A DNA stretch of 64,000 nt from Lonicera japonica (lineage: Eukaryota > Streptophyta > Magnoliopsida > Dipsacales > Caprifoliaceae): the NCBI GenBank assembly GCA_021464415.1, contig CM038466.1:33882833-33946832 (forward strand), given 5' to 3'. The notes beneath the pieces are model-generated. The model was not told the DNA's origin. It worked only from the letters and a program-made list of their open reading frames with translations, and ran no database searches. The position numbers were made by a program, and so were the translations under genes. Of the stretch, positions 22,851-34,856 are shown piece after piece (within the stretch, counting starts at the first letter, position 1; each line of letters begins with the position of its first letter).

Positions 22851-24191
22851 AACACAATGAAAGATGTTTCAAATACAATGGATGAAACAATTGATATATA
22901 AGGTAATACTAAATAAAAACTGGAAAACTGTGGTGTTCCTACCCTTGATGGAACTGTTTGAACCATGGTCTAACGTTATCAATTAAAACTCATGAAAATG
23001 GCATATTTGATATTTATTTTTTTGACCTTTTGGTTTTCTCTTTTCAAAAGTGAATGGCCACAAATATTGCAACTTCACATGAAATCTTTGGTTGTGTAGT
23101 TAAGTTGCTCTCAAGTGTTTTCTCACATTAATATAATGAGCTTGATTTGGATTTAGTTTTGCTGCAATTGCAAATTGTAAGCATAAAACTCTTGTTTGCC
23201 AAACACATGTGACATGCACCCTTTGGATATAAATTTTTTTTCCTTTTTTTGGTGTGTGGGTGTTGGGGGGGAATTCACATACATATAGGCTCGGATCTAA
23301 AGTATTTCGATGGGGTGGGTGGGTTGAACTAATATAAAATTTAATAAGATGTTTACCTAGAGCTAAGGCACTATTGATTAGAAGACTTTGTTCCACGTGA
23401 CTCCTGGCCCTATGCCTATTCCCTTCCCTTCCCTTCTTAACTCACTGAGATTTACCCGAAGATGTACCATTATGCATGAAATAAGATACACAATTGATTC
23501 AACTGCATAATGTTTTCACTAGGTTTAAAATAAAATAAAATTTATTGGACTAAGTTAAACAAATAATCGTGAATTAGCTATTTAACCTAAATTACTATTT
23601 AAAAAGTTTAAAGGTGCACAGTAAGCTTTCACAACTTTTTAAATAATAATTTGGGTTAAATCGCTAATGCATGATTATTATATGTTTAACTTAGTCCAAT
23701 ATTGGTTTTTTAATTTTTTATTTTTCCAAGAAAACGTAGCTTATATATGATTAACCAAAACGAAGCTTCCACAAACTACTTTACCGCTGCATTAAAATTA
23801 AATGAATTAAAATTAATGGGACGGCGCTAAATACGCACACTTATGCGTATATGCAGCAAATGAATTGGCATACATGTTGCATTTGCCCCAAGTTAGTGTT
23901 GGGTACCAAAATTTAATAAAAAATTTAGCTCGGCGCATGCATATATAGCAAGTATGCATCTATTTATTCGCTGCATATGCACAAAGTAAGTAAAACTAAG
24001 TAAAGTGGAATGTTTATTTAATAGCGGGTTGTATATTAAACGATGGTTGTTTCTTGGTGCTCTTAATGGTTGTCAAGTGCATGAAAATGGATAATTACGA
24101 TCTTTTGCTTAGAAAATTTTAATACAAATTACTGAAATTAACACAATCAAATAAAAGGACAGGCATACAAAATAGTCAACGAAAAAACACC
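22846..24191. other. Non-coding stretch, possible intron of the minus-strand gene
   Basis: No coding signal was seen apart from short unlinked frames. If the exons at 24200-24527 belong to the transporter gene, this is one intron of about 1.35 kb. It contains a foldback element at 23543-23701. Confidence 0.4.
23543..23701. mobile_element. Foldback/MITE-like hairpin, ~65-bp arms
   Basis: The left arm, from TATTGGACTAAGTTAAAC to about 23609, pairs with the right arm 23633-23701, which ends GTTTAACTTAGTCCAATA. There are scattered mismatches and a loop of about 25 bp. The length of about 158 bp fits a small MITE or a miRNA-like foldback. No clear target duplication was found. Confidence 0.65.
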
Positions 24192-24527
24192 CTAGTTACC
24201 AAAAAATGTTGGCAGAATATGTCCAGCTAGAAAAGTGCAAAACAGGACGATAAGTTGCCAGCCGAATTGAAAGGCTAACCAAACACTTCCTAGAAGACCT
24301 CTTGGCTCCTCCACGATATTCCTTTCCTGAATTTTTCAAGTTATTCATAAAATAAAAAATAGTTAATGCATGTAAAAAGAGAACGAGTTTTGATACTAGT
24401 AGTACTAGTTGGGTTGAGAGAGACATACTGTTGGAGCTTGAGCCTCGGGCTGGTATGTGAGTGCACCAAGTGATGATGGTGCACTACGTACTCGTCTAAA
24501 TGGAAGTGTGCCTTCATGATTAGACAT
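24192..24527 (-). CDS. Two-exon small membrane protein, or 5' exons of the transporter gene
   Basis: Exon 24429-24527 starts at an ATG (MSNHEGTLPF...) and ends with a GTATGT donor. Exon 24192-24326 starts after a TTTTTCAG-like acceptor and ends at TAG. The joined frame encodes 77 residues: a polar, Arg/Ser/Pro-rich N-terminus and one strongly hydrophobic segment, WQLIVLFCTFLAGHILPTFF, after EEPRGLLGSVWLAF. The TAG lies inside a good donor (G/GTAACT at 24200), which would splice in phase to the acidic repeat exon at 22845. It is therefore either a complete small single-pass protein or the start of a predicted transporter of about 731 residues. I do not recognise the family. Confidence 0.5.
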
Positions 24528-24814
24528 TTTTACTTGGATCTACAAAAATATTCTTAGTTTTAGTAAAATATATAGCAATTAACTTAATTCAAGTACACTT
24601 TTGATTTTGAAAAAATGCCAATGGAGTGGGGAAAGTATTTTTTTTTTCTTTTCCCATATTTTCTTTATAGGATTTTCATATCAGGCTCAAAAAATCTATT
24701 AGCATGATTGGAAACGATATTTTGTGTGTAACGAAACATGGTATCATTGATGTGTGGTATTTTAGTTGCAAATTATAGAAAGAGGACATGTCCACCATAG
24801 AAGGCCAAATCACA

Positions 24815-24819
24815 AGGGA

Positions 24820-24850
<31 letters not shown>
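24815..24850. repeat. (GAAA)n microsatellite
   Basis: Nine uninterrupted tetranucleotide units. It lies about 300 bp upstream of the 24527 start codon. Confidence 0.95.
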
Positions 24851-25151
24851 TAGCCAAAGACCAATTGCACAAGAATTTTGTATGTATATAGCTATTTTTC
24901 ATTATTATTCTATTTGGCAAGAAAGTAGCAAAGGTTTAAGTTTAGAATGGAGAGGCTCATTTGGTTCTAATTTTGGTTCGTCTATGAAATTTTAAATTGG
25001 TAAATTTAAACTAGAAATTTCTTATAATTCATGTCAAGAGGTTGAATCATAATTTGATGAGAGTCAAACTTCTTGTGTGAAATTATCAATTTGAATTCTC
25101 TAAATAAACCAAATTCTAACCAAACGAGCACTTAGAATTATTATGTGAGAA

Positions 25152-26894
25152 CCAGCCAGCACTTAGAATTAGAACACTATCACTAGCTAGCTAGCTAGGT
25201 CCTGTAGCAATTGGCTTATATATAAACATTTGGGAGATTGATGAGAGAGTCCTTAGATAATGTGCCTTGAAGGATGTATAATGTTGCTTGTTTGAATAAA
25301 TGTTAAACTTTACCAAAAGAAACGGCCAGAAACATAAAAATCCAAAAGAAAGTGCGCCTTGGTGGGAAAAAAAATATGTATACAAAAATGCAATTTTTAA
25401 CCAGCCAGCACTTAGAATTAGCACACTATCACTAGCTAGCTAGCTAGGTCCTATAGCAATTGGCTTATATATAAACATTTGGGAGATTGATGAGAGAGTC
25501 CTTAGGTAATGTGCCCTGAAGGATGTACAATGTTGCTTGTTTGAATAAATGTTAAACTTTACCAAAAGAAACGGCCATAAACATAAAAATCCAAAAGAAA
25601 GTGCGCCTTGGTGGGAAAAAAAATATGTATACAAAAATGCAATTTTTAACCAGCCAGCACTTAGAATTAGAACACTATCACTAGCTAGCTAGCTAGGTCC
25701 TATAGCAATTGGCTTATATATAAACATTTGGGAGATTGATGAGAGAGTCCTTAGGTAATGTGCCTTGAAGGATGTACACTGTTGCTTGTTTGAATAAATG
25801 TTAAACTTTATCAAAAGAAACGGCCAGAAACATAAAAATCCAAAAGAAAGTGCGCCTTGGTGGGAAAAAAAATATGTATACAAAAATGCAATTTTTAACC
25901 AGCCAGCACTTAGAATTAGCACACTATCACTAGCTAGCTAGCTAGGTCCTATAGCAATTGGCTTATATATAAACATTTGGGAGATTGATGAGAGAGTCCT
26001 TAGGTAATGTGCCCTGAAGGATGTACAATGTTGCTTGTTTGAATAAATGTTAAACTTTACCAAAAGAAACGGCCATAAACATAAAAATCCAAAAGAAAGT
26101 GCGCCTTGGTGGGAAAAAAAATATGTATACAAAAATGCAATTTTTAACCAGCCAGCACTTAGAATTAGAACACTATCACTAGCTAGCTAGCTAGGTCCTA
26201 TAGCAATTGGCTTATATATAAACATTTGGGAGATTGATGAGAGAGTCCTTAGGTAATGTGCCTTGAAGGATGTACACTGTTGCTTGTTTGAATAAATGTT
26301 AAACTTTATCAAAAGAAACGGCCAGAAACATAAAAATCCAAAAGAAAGTGCGCCTTGGTGGGAAAAAAAATATGTATACAAAAATGCAATTTTTAACCAG
26401 CCAGCACTTAGAATTAGCACACTATCACTAGCTAGCTAGCTAGGTCCTATAGCAATTGGCTTATATATAAACATTTGGGAGATTGATGAGAGAGTCCTTA
26501 GGTAATGTGCCCTGAAGGATGTACAATGTTGCTTGTTTGAATAAATGTTAAACTTTACCAAAAGAAACGGCCAGAAACATAAAAATTCAAAAGAAAGTGC
26601 GCCTTGGTGGGAAAAAAAATATGTATACAAAAATGCAATTTTTAACCGGCCAGCACTTAGAATTAGAACACTATCACTAGCTAGCTAGCTAGGTCCTATA
26701 GCAATTGGCTTATATATAAACATTTGGGAGATTGATGAGAGAGTCCTTAGGTAATGTGCCTTGAAGGATGTACACTGTTGCTTGTTTGAATAAATGTTAA
26801 ACTTTACCAAAAGAAACGGCCAGAAACATAAAAATCCAAAAGAAAGTGCGCCTTGGTGTGAAAAAAAATATGTATACAAAAATGCAATTTTTAG
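25152..26894. repeat. 249-bp satellite, seven copies with dimeric higher-order pattern
   Basis: Units begin CCAGCCAGCACTTAGAATTAG at 25152, 25401, 25650, 25899, 26148, 26397 and 26646, exactly 249 bp apart. Each holds (CTAG)n at its start. Odd units share GAATTAGAACAC and GTGCCTTGAAGG; even units share GAATTAGCACAC and GTGCCCTGAAGG. Units 2-3 and 4-5 match as 498-bp dimers. The last unit ends where the next would start (TTTTTAGAAATATAGG). Short minus-strand frames in each unit arise because 249 is a multiple of three; I do not regard them as genes. Confidence 0.97.
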
Positions 26895-29097
26895 AAATAT
26901 AGGCCCTAAATGAAATTTCAATAAACTTGACAGCATTTTTCAAGAAAAAAAATCCATATTTACAGAGAGAGAGAGAGAGAGAGATCGAGAGAGAGAGAGA
27001 TTTGGATATTTTGGAAACCTTGGGGGTTTCAAACTTTAATTTTTGAAAGTTGAGGGTCAATAGTATACTGAAAATGTAATTATTCAAAACATTCATCATT
27101 TTTCACAATTAAGCACTAAATATCAAAATGACCAAACTAGAATAGATGTTTGCCAACCGAATGTAATGAAATGATTAATCTTTATGCATTCATACATCCA
27201 ATTAGAGATCGCACAAGATGAAGAGATTTGAAAACACTATAGGGGTGTCTAGCACTTTCCCCCTCCGTAACTTAATCCTCGAGTTTATTAAATCTGGTTT
27301 CTTAGATTTCAATAATTCGGTCAACCCATGTTATTAGTCGGGATTGTTCTCTACTTTATCCATTTCGAGAAAAAAAATGGATAGCATTGGAAGCAATAAT
27401 GTGTATGAAATGAAACATGGTACCATTGATTAAAAAAAAAAAGTGTTTTGGTCTACAGAAAGTGTTTCTTAGACACTACTTTGACTTTGAAAAAAAAAAT
27501 TTGAAGAAACTATTTTTGTGTAAGAGGCAATTGGCTGCACCTCCAAACAGTGTAGGTTTGTTACAAATAATACAATGACAAAAACTTCTAACGCACATTC
27601 TCCATTACAGCTTTTAATCGTTTAAGGCCACCATATATATAGAATTGCTTCCGATCAGAAGAATTCCATTTTGTTGTAAGAAAATTACTATTAACTAGAT
27701 TATAGATTCGATATCTTTTTATTCGTGAAAGACATTTTTGTTACCTAGATGTGCCCTTATAATAGGTAGTAAAAAATATTGTTAACCTAAATTAAAAGAT
27801 GTGCTCTAATTAAAAAAATAGATGTGTTTTTACCATTTGCCCTAAAATAACAGTAGGTTAAATCAAAATCAAGCATAGTAGCCACTCAAAAGAAATACAA
27901 TAACATACAAAAATACAAAAGCAAAATTACATGACTACATAAAAATAATATAAAAAAGGCACGAAACAAAAATTAGTTTAAGACGCTTCAAAATTTAGGG
28001 CCGGGTTTGTATTGGTATTTGGCATTATAGTTGCAAAGAAAGATGATATGTCCACCTTCGAAGACCAACATCTGTCCAAAGAAAAAAAAAAAAAAAAGAC
28101 CCATCACAAAGAAAAAGGAAACAGAGAAAAAGAAAGAAAAATATACATCCAACTCTTACAAGTATTTGCTAATAATCGCCTAGATACATCCTTCCCATTC
28201 GAAAGATTTCATTACAGCCCATAGCCGTTAAAAAATGCTAGGAAAAATAATTAAGAGAGAGGGGAAGAAACTCACCTTTGATTCAGGTGTGAGTCGAAAG
28301 GGATGGTAGTGGTGATGTATCCGGTTGGTAGTGTTGGCGGGGTTGCAGTGGTGTGGGAGAGAAAGAGAGAGATCAGAGAGAGAGGAGGGAGAGAGTGAGC
28401 TTTCTAGTGAGATGAAAAGAAGGGAGTAAAAGGGGAGAGACCTGAACACTACATGAAACCATGTGTTAGGAGGAGAACAAGGAGAAAGATTAGTCCGAAT
28501 GCTTGTACCACCCGAGGATTTAATTGAAGATCTCAGAGCTGACCAGATGGGTACGGCGTTTGAAAGGGGAATGTGAGTATGTGACCACCAGTTACTGCCT
28601 CAGAGCAGTTTTGTTTTGTCTTCTGCTGCTTTCTTTTTTTCGTGCTCTCCTTAGAGTTCTGTTTGTGTTGTTCTCTGTTTTCTTTCCTGTAATCCACCAA
28701 AAAAAAAGGGGAGAGAGAGAGAGAGAATGCCTGCTTCCTGCAAAAATTTAAATGAATGATGAACTCTACAGCTAGCTCTATGCACTGTGGTAAAACACAG
28801 AAGTAGAAAACGTACTCTGTATATTTTGTCCAATCTGCAAACTAAAATTTCCAGTCATACATATATCTATATACATGCATGGAAAGAGACCTTTAACATT
28901 TATCATCATCTCTATTGGCCTAACGGGTTTGTCACTTTTATTGAGTTTGCCAAAAAAAAAATTAGCCATGCCAAAATCGGAAGACGTCGAATCAGTAGAT
29001 TAACATATAAGGCTATATCTTTTGAGACATTTTTTGGACCAGTTAGACAACTAGAGAGACATCATTTCCTCTGTGTACATGTTAATTTCTCTCTCTC

Positions 29098-29133
<36 letters not shown>
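26895..29133. other. Intergenic DNA with GA-rich tracts
   Basis: It contains (GA)n at 26965-27000, GA-rich sequence at 28340-28400 and 28710-28725, and (AT)n at 29095-29133. The stretch 28300-28750 is less AT-rich and could be a promoter or leader for a minus-strand transcript, but no coding exon can be supported. Confidence 0.4.
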
Positions 29134-29819
29134 AGCATCATATTTATTTACCCTGTTTTGAGGTTTTCTGCGCTCCAAAAAATAGCCTGTGTCATTTTGG
29201 GTAAATTATAGTAAACCTCCCTAATTTATCACCTTTTGGCACTTAATCCCTCGACTTTTAAAAGTCCCTCAAATTATTATATCCCGTTTGTTACAAATGT
29301 TCTTCCACGTACAATTGGGTTATTTTCTAATTTTTTTTAACCATCTTTTTTCTGTGATTTTTTAAAAAAATATGAGCGGATTTTATCTTAGTCTACTGTG
29401 AAAACATGCCAACTAATAGGAACATAATTTGAATCTATCAAACATTACAATTGAAGGACCTGAACCTTAACCAAAACCAAGCTCATTAATGTGTAAGAAA
29501 CATATATTTTAGTCTCTTACATTTATTATATAGAGATGAGACTATTGATGGATGCAAGTGCAAACATAGCTTAAATAGAATATTTTTCATTGGAGAATGG
29601 AGATACATATTCAAACTTTATCACGAGAGGGCAAGAGGCATAATAGTAATGGGCACACTGCCATTTTATTAGCCCTCTATAAGTTTATATATTTTACATT
29701 TTTTGGATGCCTCGTGAAGATTCCACCATAGATGCTACAATTTTTTGAAATTTATATATATATATACAAATTATGCAATTTGAGGAAAAGACGTGCATTT
29801 TTTTATACGAGTTTTAAGG

Positions 29820-31785
29820 GAAATTAAGGAATTCATTTTGCAACTAATTAAAGTAATATTGGATGTCTTATTATTTTGTTTTTTGTTTGTTCATAAAGTA
29901 CAATTCTATGAGTAATGGGTTAGAAAAAGAAGACGAATAAAAGATGGATGGCATTTCATTAAGTTACTTATCCAAATTATAAAAAATATATATATTTATT
30001 TATTTTATTCGTAAGGTTACTTAATTTCCAATGCTTGCCTATTATACAAGGACGACACACCCCTTTTTTGAATGATTAATTATATATTTACTAATTTCTT
30101 TTAATTTTCTTTCCCTTATGAGTGGTCAATAGGACTCACTAACCACATCCCACTGCCAATGTGAACAGTTGTTGCTAGCAGCCAATACTAAAATTCTAGT
30201 GATAATCACCAGTAATGGACATTATTATTACAAGAAATTGAATAATTTATATATATATATATATATATTGAAATGCAGGAAAAAAATAAAAGAAAAGTAT
30301 ATTAACAGAAAAAACGATGTTTTTATTTTAAAATGGAAAAATAAGGGTTTAAATATTAACTATCTATTTTTATATATGATATAATGTCATTAAATATTGT
30401 TTTGAGGTACCAAATTAATACTTTTATAGAGTATTAATAGTTATATACAAAATAAAGTATTATTACCTCTTTATATTATGTACACAATGTACAACCAATT
30501 TAGAAAAAAGACAGGTATGATAGAAAGGTCAAAATTTATTTTTCACATTTTTTGCATCAAACCAGAACAAGTAGCGGAGCATTTAATACTAATACCTATT
30601 CCTTTATTTGATAATATGGGTATATTACCAAATCCCAACAATTAACTATAATGTAAACAATTGAATAACCCATTTATTTAGGCCCTTTAGATCCGTTTGC
30701 CTCTCATAAATTACATCTGAAAAATGTAAATGAGTAACTAAGCCTCTTGATTTAGTGATATAAAGTTACTACTGAGACAGTCTTGGAGTTGATTGGGTAT
30801 GCTCCATAAATCGATTCTTAGAGTTGTTAAAATAATACTTGGTCAGCAACAGCCACAAACCACTAGCGATGATTAGTTTAAGTGTGCAAAACCTGACCTG
30901 AACATTCCATGAGTAAGATAAAAAAAATACGGGATCCATAGTAATTTTCTTTACTAGGTTCCTAGAAAATGTTACCACCACATGTACATATTATAGTTGT
31001 TCAAAGAGTCGGTTTTTTATAAAAATTGGTAAATTTTAAATAGTGAAGTGATATTATTTTCAAATCTATATGCAATTATTCGGTTTGCTTCAGTTTGGTT
31101 TTGCACTGGCGTCCCCAAACCTAAACCAAACTTACTCGATTTCGGTTTAGGTTTCTTTGTTTCGATTCTAGTCTTTTTAGGGGTTCAATTTTAACAGATC
31201 GATTCAGATAGGTATGATTTGGTCTCTCAATTTTTAGGTTCACAACAACACCCAGAGTGCAGGATAAGGAGACATGATATGATAAAATAACTCAATCTTA
31301 CATTTGATGTTAGTCATAATTAAATATTAAAGTGGATTATTTATCGTGCAAAACTTTCTTATCCAACAACCAGAGGGATATAACATCACCACCTAAGAGG
31401 TGGGATTTTTTTATTCATTTTAAATGTAATTAAATAATTATATCTGACGCGTTAAATGTCCGTAAAAAATTAATCAATTATTCTATCAAATTTGAATGGT
31501 AGATGTTACTTACATGCCCGCTTTTGAACTTTGAGTTTTTAAGACTTCCAAGTAATTTCAATAATTTTTCCTACTCGCGCTAATTTTTTACGGATTTAAA
31601 TGTGGGGACCTAGGCAAAGGTTTCTGTTTTAGGCTCTTTTGTGTACTAAATAACTTAATAATATAATAATATTAGTGCAATAAACAAGTTTTAACATAAA
31701 TTAATAGGATTCAAGTAAAAGATATCTCAATTTCAATACAAAAGAATACAGTCTAGTTCAGTTTCTCTTAATTTTTGTAACGGTC
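29820..31785. repeat. Older diverged repeat unit, first member
   Basis: It corresponds to about 38150-42250 in the same copy, with much lower identity. Shared landmarks are GATGGATGGCATTTCA, AAGTTACTTATCCAAATTA, TTTTTGCATCAAACCAGAAC, GGTTCAATTTT/TTTTTAG and CAAGTTTTAACATAAATTAA. The second member carries two LTR insertions that are absent here, so this unit serves as an empty-site reference. Confidence 0.85.
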
Positions 31786-31909
31786 AAAAACTGCCATTAC
31801 TGGACTCTGTCACTTTGGCCAAGAGTATTCTAAAATAGTGATAAGTGATAAACTAGTGACTGATTTGTCACAGCCAATAACTGTCACAGTTTTGATAATT
31901 ATAACTGCT

Positions 31910-31970
31910 ATAAACAGTCATAATTTACAAAATTGTCACTGCTAATATTTTGTAAATTATGACCGTTTAT
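31910..31970. repeat. Inverted repeat in GTCACAG-rich DNA (copy 1)
   Basis: Arms 31910-31933 and 31947-31970 are 24 bp each with one mismatch, around a 13-bp loop. Weaker pairing extends outward on both sides (TAACTGTCAC against GTGACTGTTA). The surroundings resemble the GTCACAG-rich block at 2557-3900, so a related DNA transposon remnant is plausible. Confidence 0.7.
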
Positions 31971-32528
31971 ATCAGTCATAAATTGGTAGTGACTGTTAAT
32001 AAAAATGCTTTGTCACTATTTTTGACATTGACAAACAATCGAATTATTTTAAAAATACATAATTCAAGTACTAAAAAACCAAAAAATAAAAAAAATACCT
32101 ATTAAAACATAATTTAATTGCAATCTAAATACCAACAATCAATCACATATACCAAAACTCAACCTCATCAATCAATCATATATCCCAAGCTAATTAACAA
32201 TTACCGAAACTAGCTAGTACTACCTAAAACATTAAATACATATCAGATTGAATTCCCATCATAAAATGGTTCAAAATTTTCAATGTGGAATTAATTACTA
32301 ATAGTAATTGTGATCAAAGAATTGCACCCATTGTTATTGTACTTTTAACCACGCAGCTTGTCTGCCTTCATTATTCTACATGGCTTGGTCATGCCATTAG
32401 CAGTGGGAGTGCAAGTGGATGCTACTGTACTTGATTATTGTCGTCGATCTCGTTGATCCGCGCCGTAATTTTAAGGCCCCACGAACAGGTCGTCGACTTG
32501 TGTCTGCATATGCATGGCATATTATTGT

Positions 32529-32543
32529 GGGGGGGGGGGGGGG
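32529..32543 (+). repeat. Poly-G run (15 G in copy 1)
   Basis: A run of about 15 G; the matching run in copy 2 is 22 G (46661-46682). The length difference separates the two copies but may be partly sequencing noise. Confidence 0.9.
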
Positions 32544-33697
32544 AAGGTAAACAGCTACTCACACCAACAGTAGACTAGTACCACACGAAGATAAAAGAAT
32601 CATTCTATAATAAAAGCCTTGCACTAATAACTTCTATAATCGTTAAGTAGCAAAATCAAATGTTTATATAACTTCAATAATATGTTACGTAATAACATTA
32701 CCCCAACATGTGCACGATAAATTCAACAAGCAAGATTAATCACTAAATCGGTCACGCAACGTTATCACAATAGTTGCATGACTTGTATCCCTTTCTCCAG
32801 CTTCTATTTATTTCCTTCTTTTGTGAAGTTCAGGAAAAATAAATCGCAAAAGGAAGTCTAGATAAAATAGGATAAAAAAATAGATGATGTGCAGGTGAGG
32901 TTACAAAGTACAAAGAGAGTTGGAGCATACATGCAGATAGTATCCCAATTCAAAGCTATCCCAAATCCAACCAGCAAATTTCCGAGTGCACAGCATAAAG
33001 GACTTCTTTTTATATGTTAACCAGAATTTAGTTATAATTATTTCTTTTGAACACGTTTACATTCACATAAAAGCAAGATTTTAGTGGGCACATAAAGTTT
33101 TACTGAGTGCTAAAGGATCCCCTTCATACAATATTAATCCCTCTATTCTCTTATGTAAATAGTGTACTCTCTTAGAAGAATAAGAAACAAGATTTTAGTT
33201 GATCTGAGAGATTACAAGATTTTGGTGTAAGCTCAAATATGATGTGTCCATGTTAATAAAGAGACGTAGATATCGTAGGTGAAAAAAAAGCGAGGTACCT
33301 GAAACTGAGAGATATAGTAGCATTGTGGAGATCCCTCCCCACTTTCACATTTCCAGCATCCTCTATTAATCGTCCGCGAAATATGGATACTAATGTGTGT
33401 GTTTCTTGATTAACACTAACAAAAATAAAGTTAAAAAGTAAATATTACTAAAATTTAAAATGTGCAATAACAAGAATGAAAATAATATTACACATTTTTA
33501 AAATTAACGGAAGAAAATTGGTACTAGCAAAAGTTAACTAATATATAAATTAAGTAGTATTCTAGCACTCTAATATTTCAGTGACACTTTGGTGTATTCT
33601 TTTAGATTCTCCCTTGACTAATTCACTGTGGAATCATCCATTTTATTAACCACAACAAGCAGCTTAGAAACACCAAAAGTCTTTGCAAGTTGGAATG

Positions 33698-34059
33698 GAT
33701 CTAAAGAGGACCAATTTTTTGATACTTAAATGCGGACCAATTATTTTGAAGGAGTAAACGGATGATTTTTTTTATGAAATTTGGTTAATATGATCTTCAT
33801 GATTAGTATATCATTTCTACCAAATTTCATCAAAAAAATCAACCGGGAAGTGAGCTAGCTAAACATCTAAAATTTTAACGGTCATAAACGCGCATATATA
33901 TCAATTTTTTAGTTCGCCTACTTCCCAATTGCATTTGGTGGAGATGGTCTATTAATTATGGAGATCATCTTCTCAAGTTTCATCAAAAAATTCATTTGTT
34001 TACACCCTCAAAATGGTTGGTCCGCATATAAAGACCAAAAAATTGGTCCTCTTTAGATC
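33698..34059. mobile_element. Long-TIR foldback MITE (copy 1)
   Basis: The left end GATCTAAAGAGGACCAATTT and the right end are inverted repeats for about 85 bp. Both have GCGGACCAA, TTTTGA/GGG, GTAAAC and GATGAAA landmarks in mirror order. The element is 362 bp with no coding capacity. I could not identify a target duplication, so the superfamily is open. The same element is at 47837-48198. Confidence 0.8.
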
Positions 34060-34856
34060 GAGAGAGCACTAGGAAACCAAACGTAGAGCACATTATAATT
34101 AACGGAACATTAAAACAAGCAGTAACTTACCAGTACAATTATATCAACCCGAGACACAACGCTTATCATGTTGGGGTCATAGCTTTTGTGGTCCTGAATG
34201 GCTGAAATCAATAAAACCAAAACTGAAAAAGGATCCTTCCACAAGGGAACGAAAAAAAGTACTGAAGCAAAGAGTAAACAGGCATATATAAATGCAAACC
34301 GAGATACATGTCAAGATTCCACAGTAGAATACTTCGGTTGAAAGATCTAATGGAGTCTGGGGGCTCCAAGTTTTAACTAAAAACAACTAGAGAATGGATT
34401 AAAGAATTGGGGCTTAATCAAATATTTCAAGGAGGGGAGGGATCATTCATGGCAAAAATATTCAAGCAGTTCTTGGCATTTGGCTTATCTAGGTTGAGGG
34501 AAGAAGAAGATCCATATGCATCTTGCATCATACCAAGGACTAAAATGAATCACAATTTCAAACAAATCATAATAACTGACAATTCCCAGTAACCTCACTA
34601 CCAAGGAGGATTAAATTCTACTAAACTTGTACTTGATCCAAAACCAAAAATAAAACGGAATTCTATTTGGTAACTACTTTGACTCCAATGAGACAATCTT
34701 CCCTGTGACTAAATTAAACTCCCAAGAAAGAAGGGAGAGAAAACTGATGCAAATTTTCCGAATAATACAACATTTACACAACTCTTTATTGTACATAAGT
34801 CAAAAGTTATTTTGTAGTATCTAACGCCTGATCAAACTCCGCCAGTATTATTTCAA

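Noticed and set aside
25152..26894. CRISPR-like regular spacing
   Set aside because: The 249-bp units are directly adjacent with no unique spacers, and the genome is a plant's; this is a satellite.
25191..26936. Repeated 64-83 codon minus-strand frames in the 249-bp satellite (YTYFFSHQGALSFGF...)
   Set aside because: They recur only because the unit length is a multiple of three. There is no start-context conservation, homology or splice support; these are repeat artefacts.
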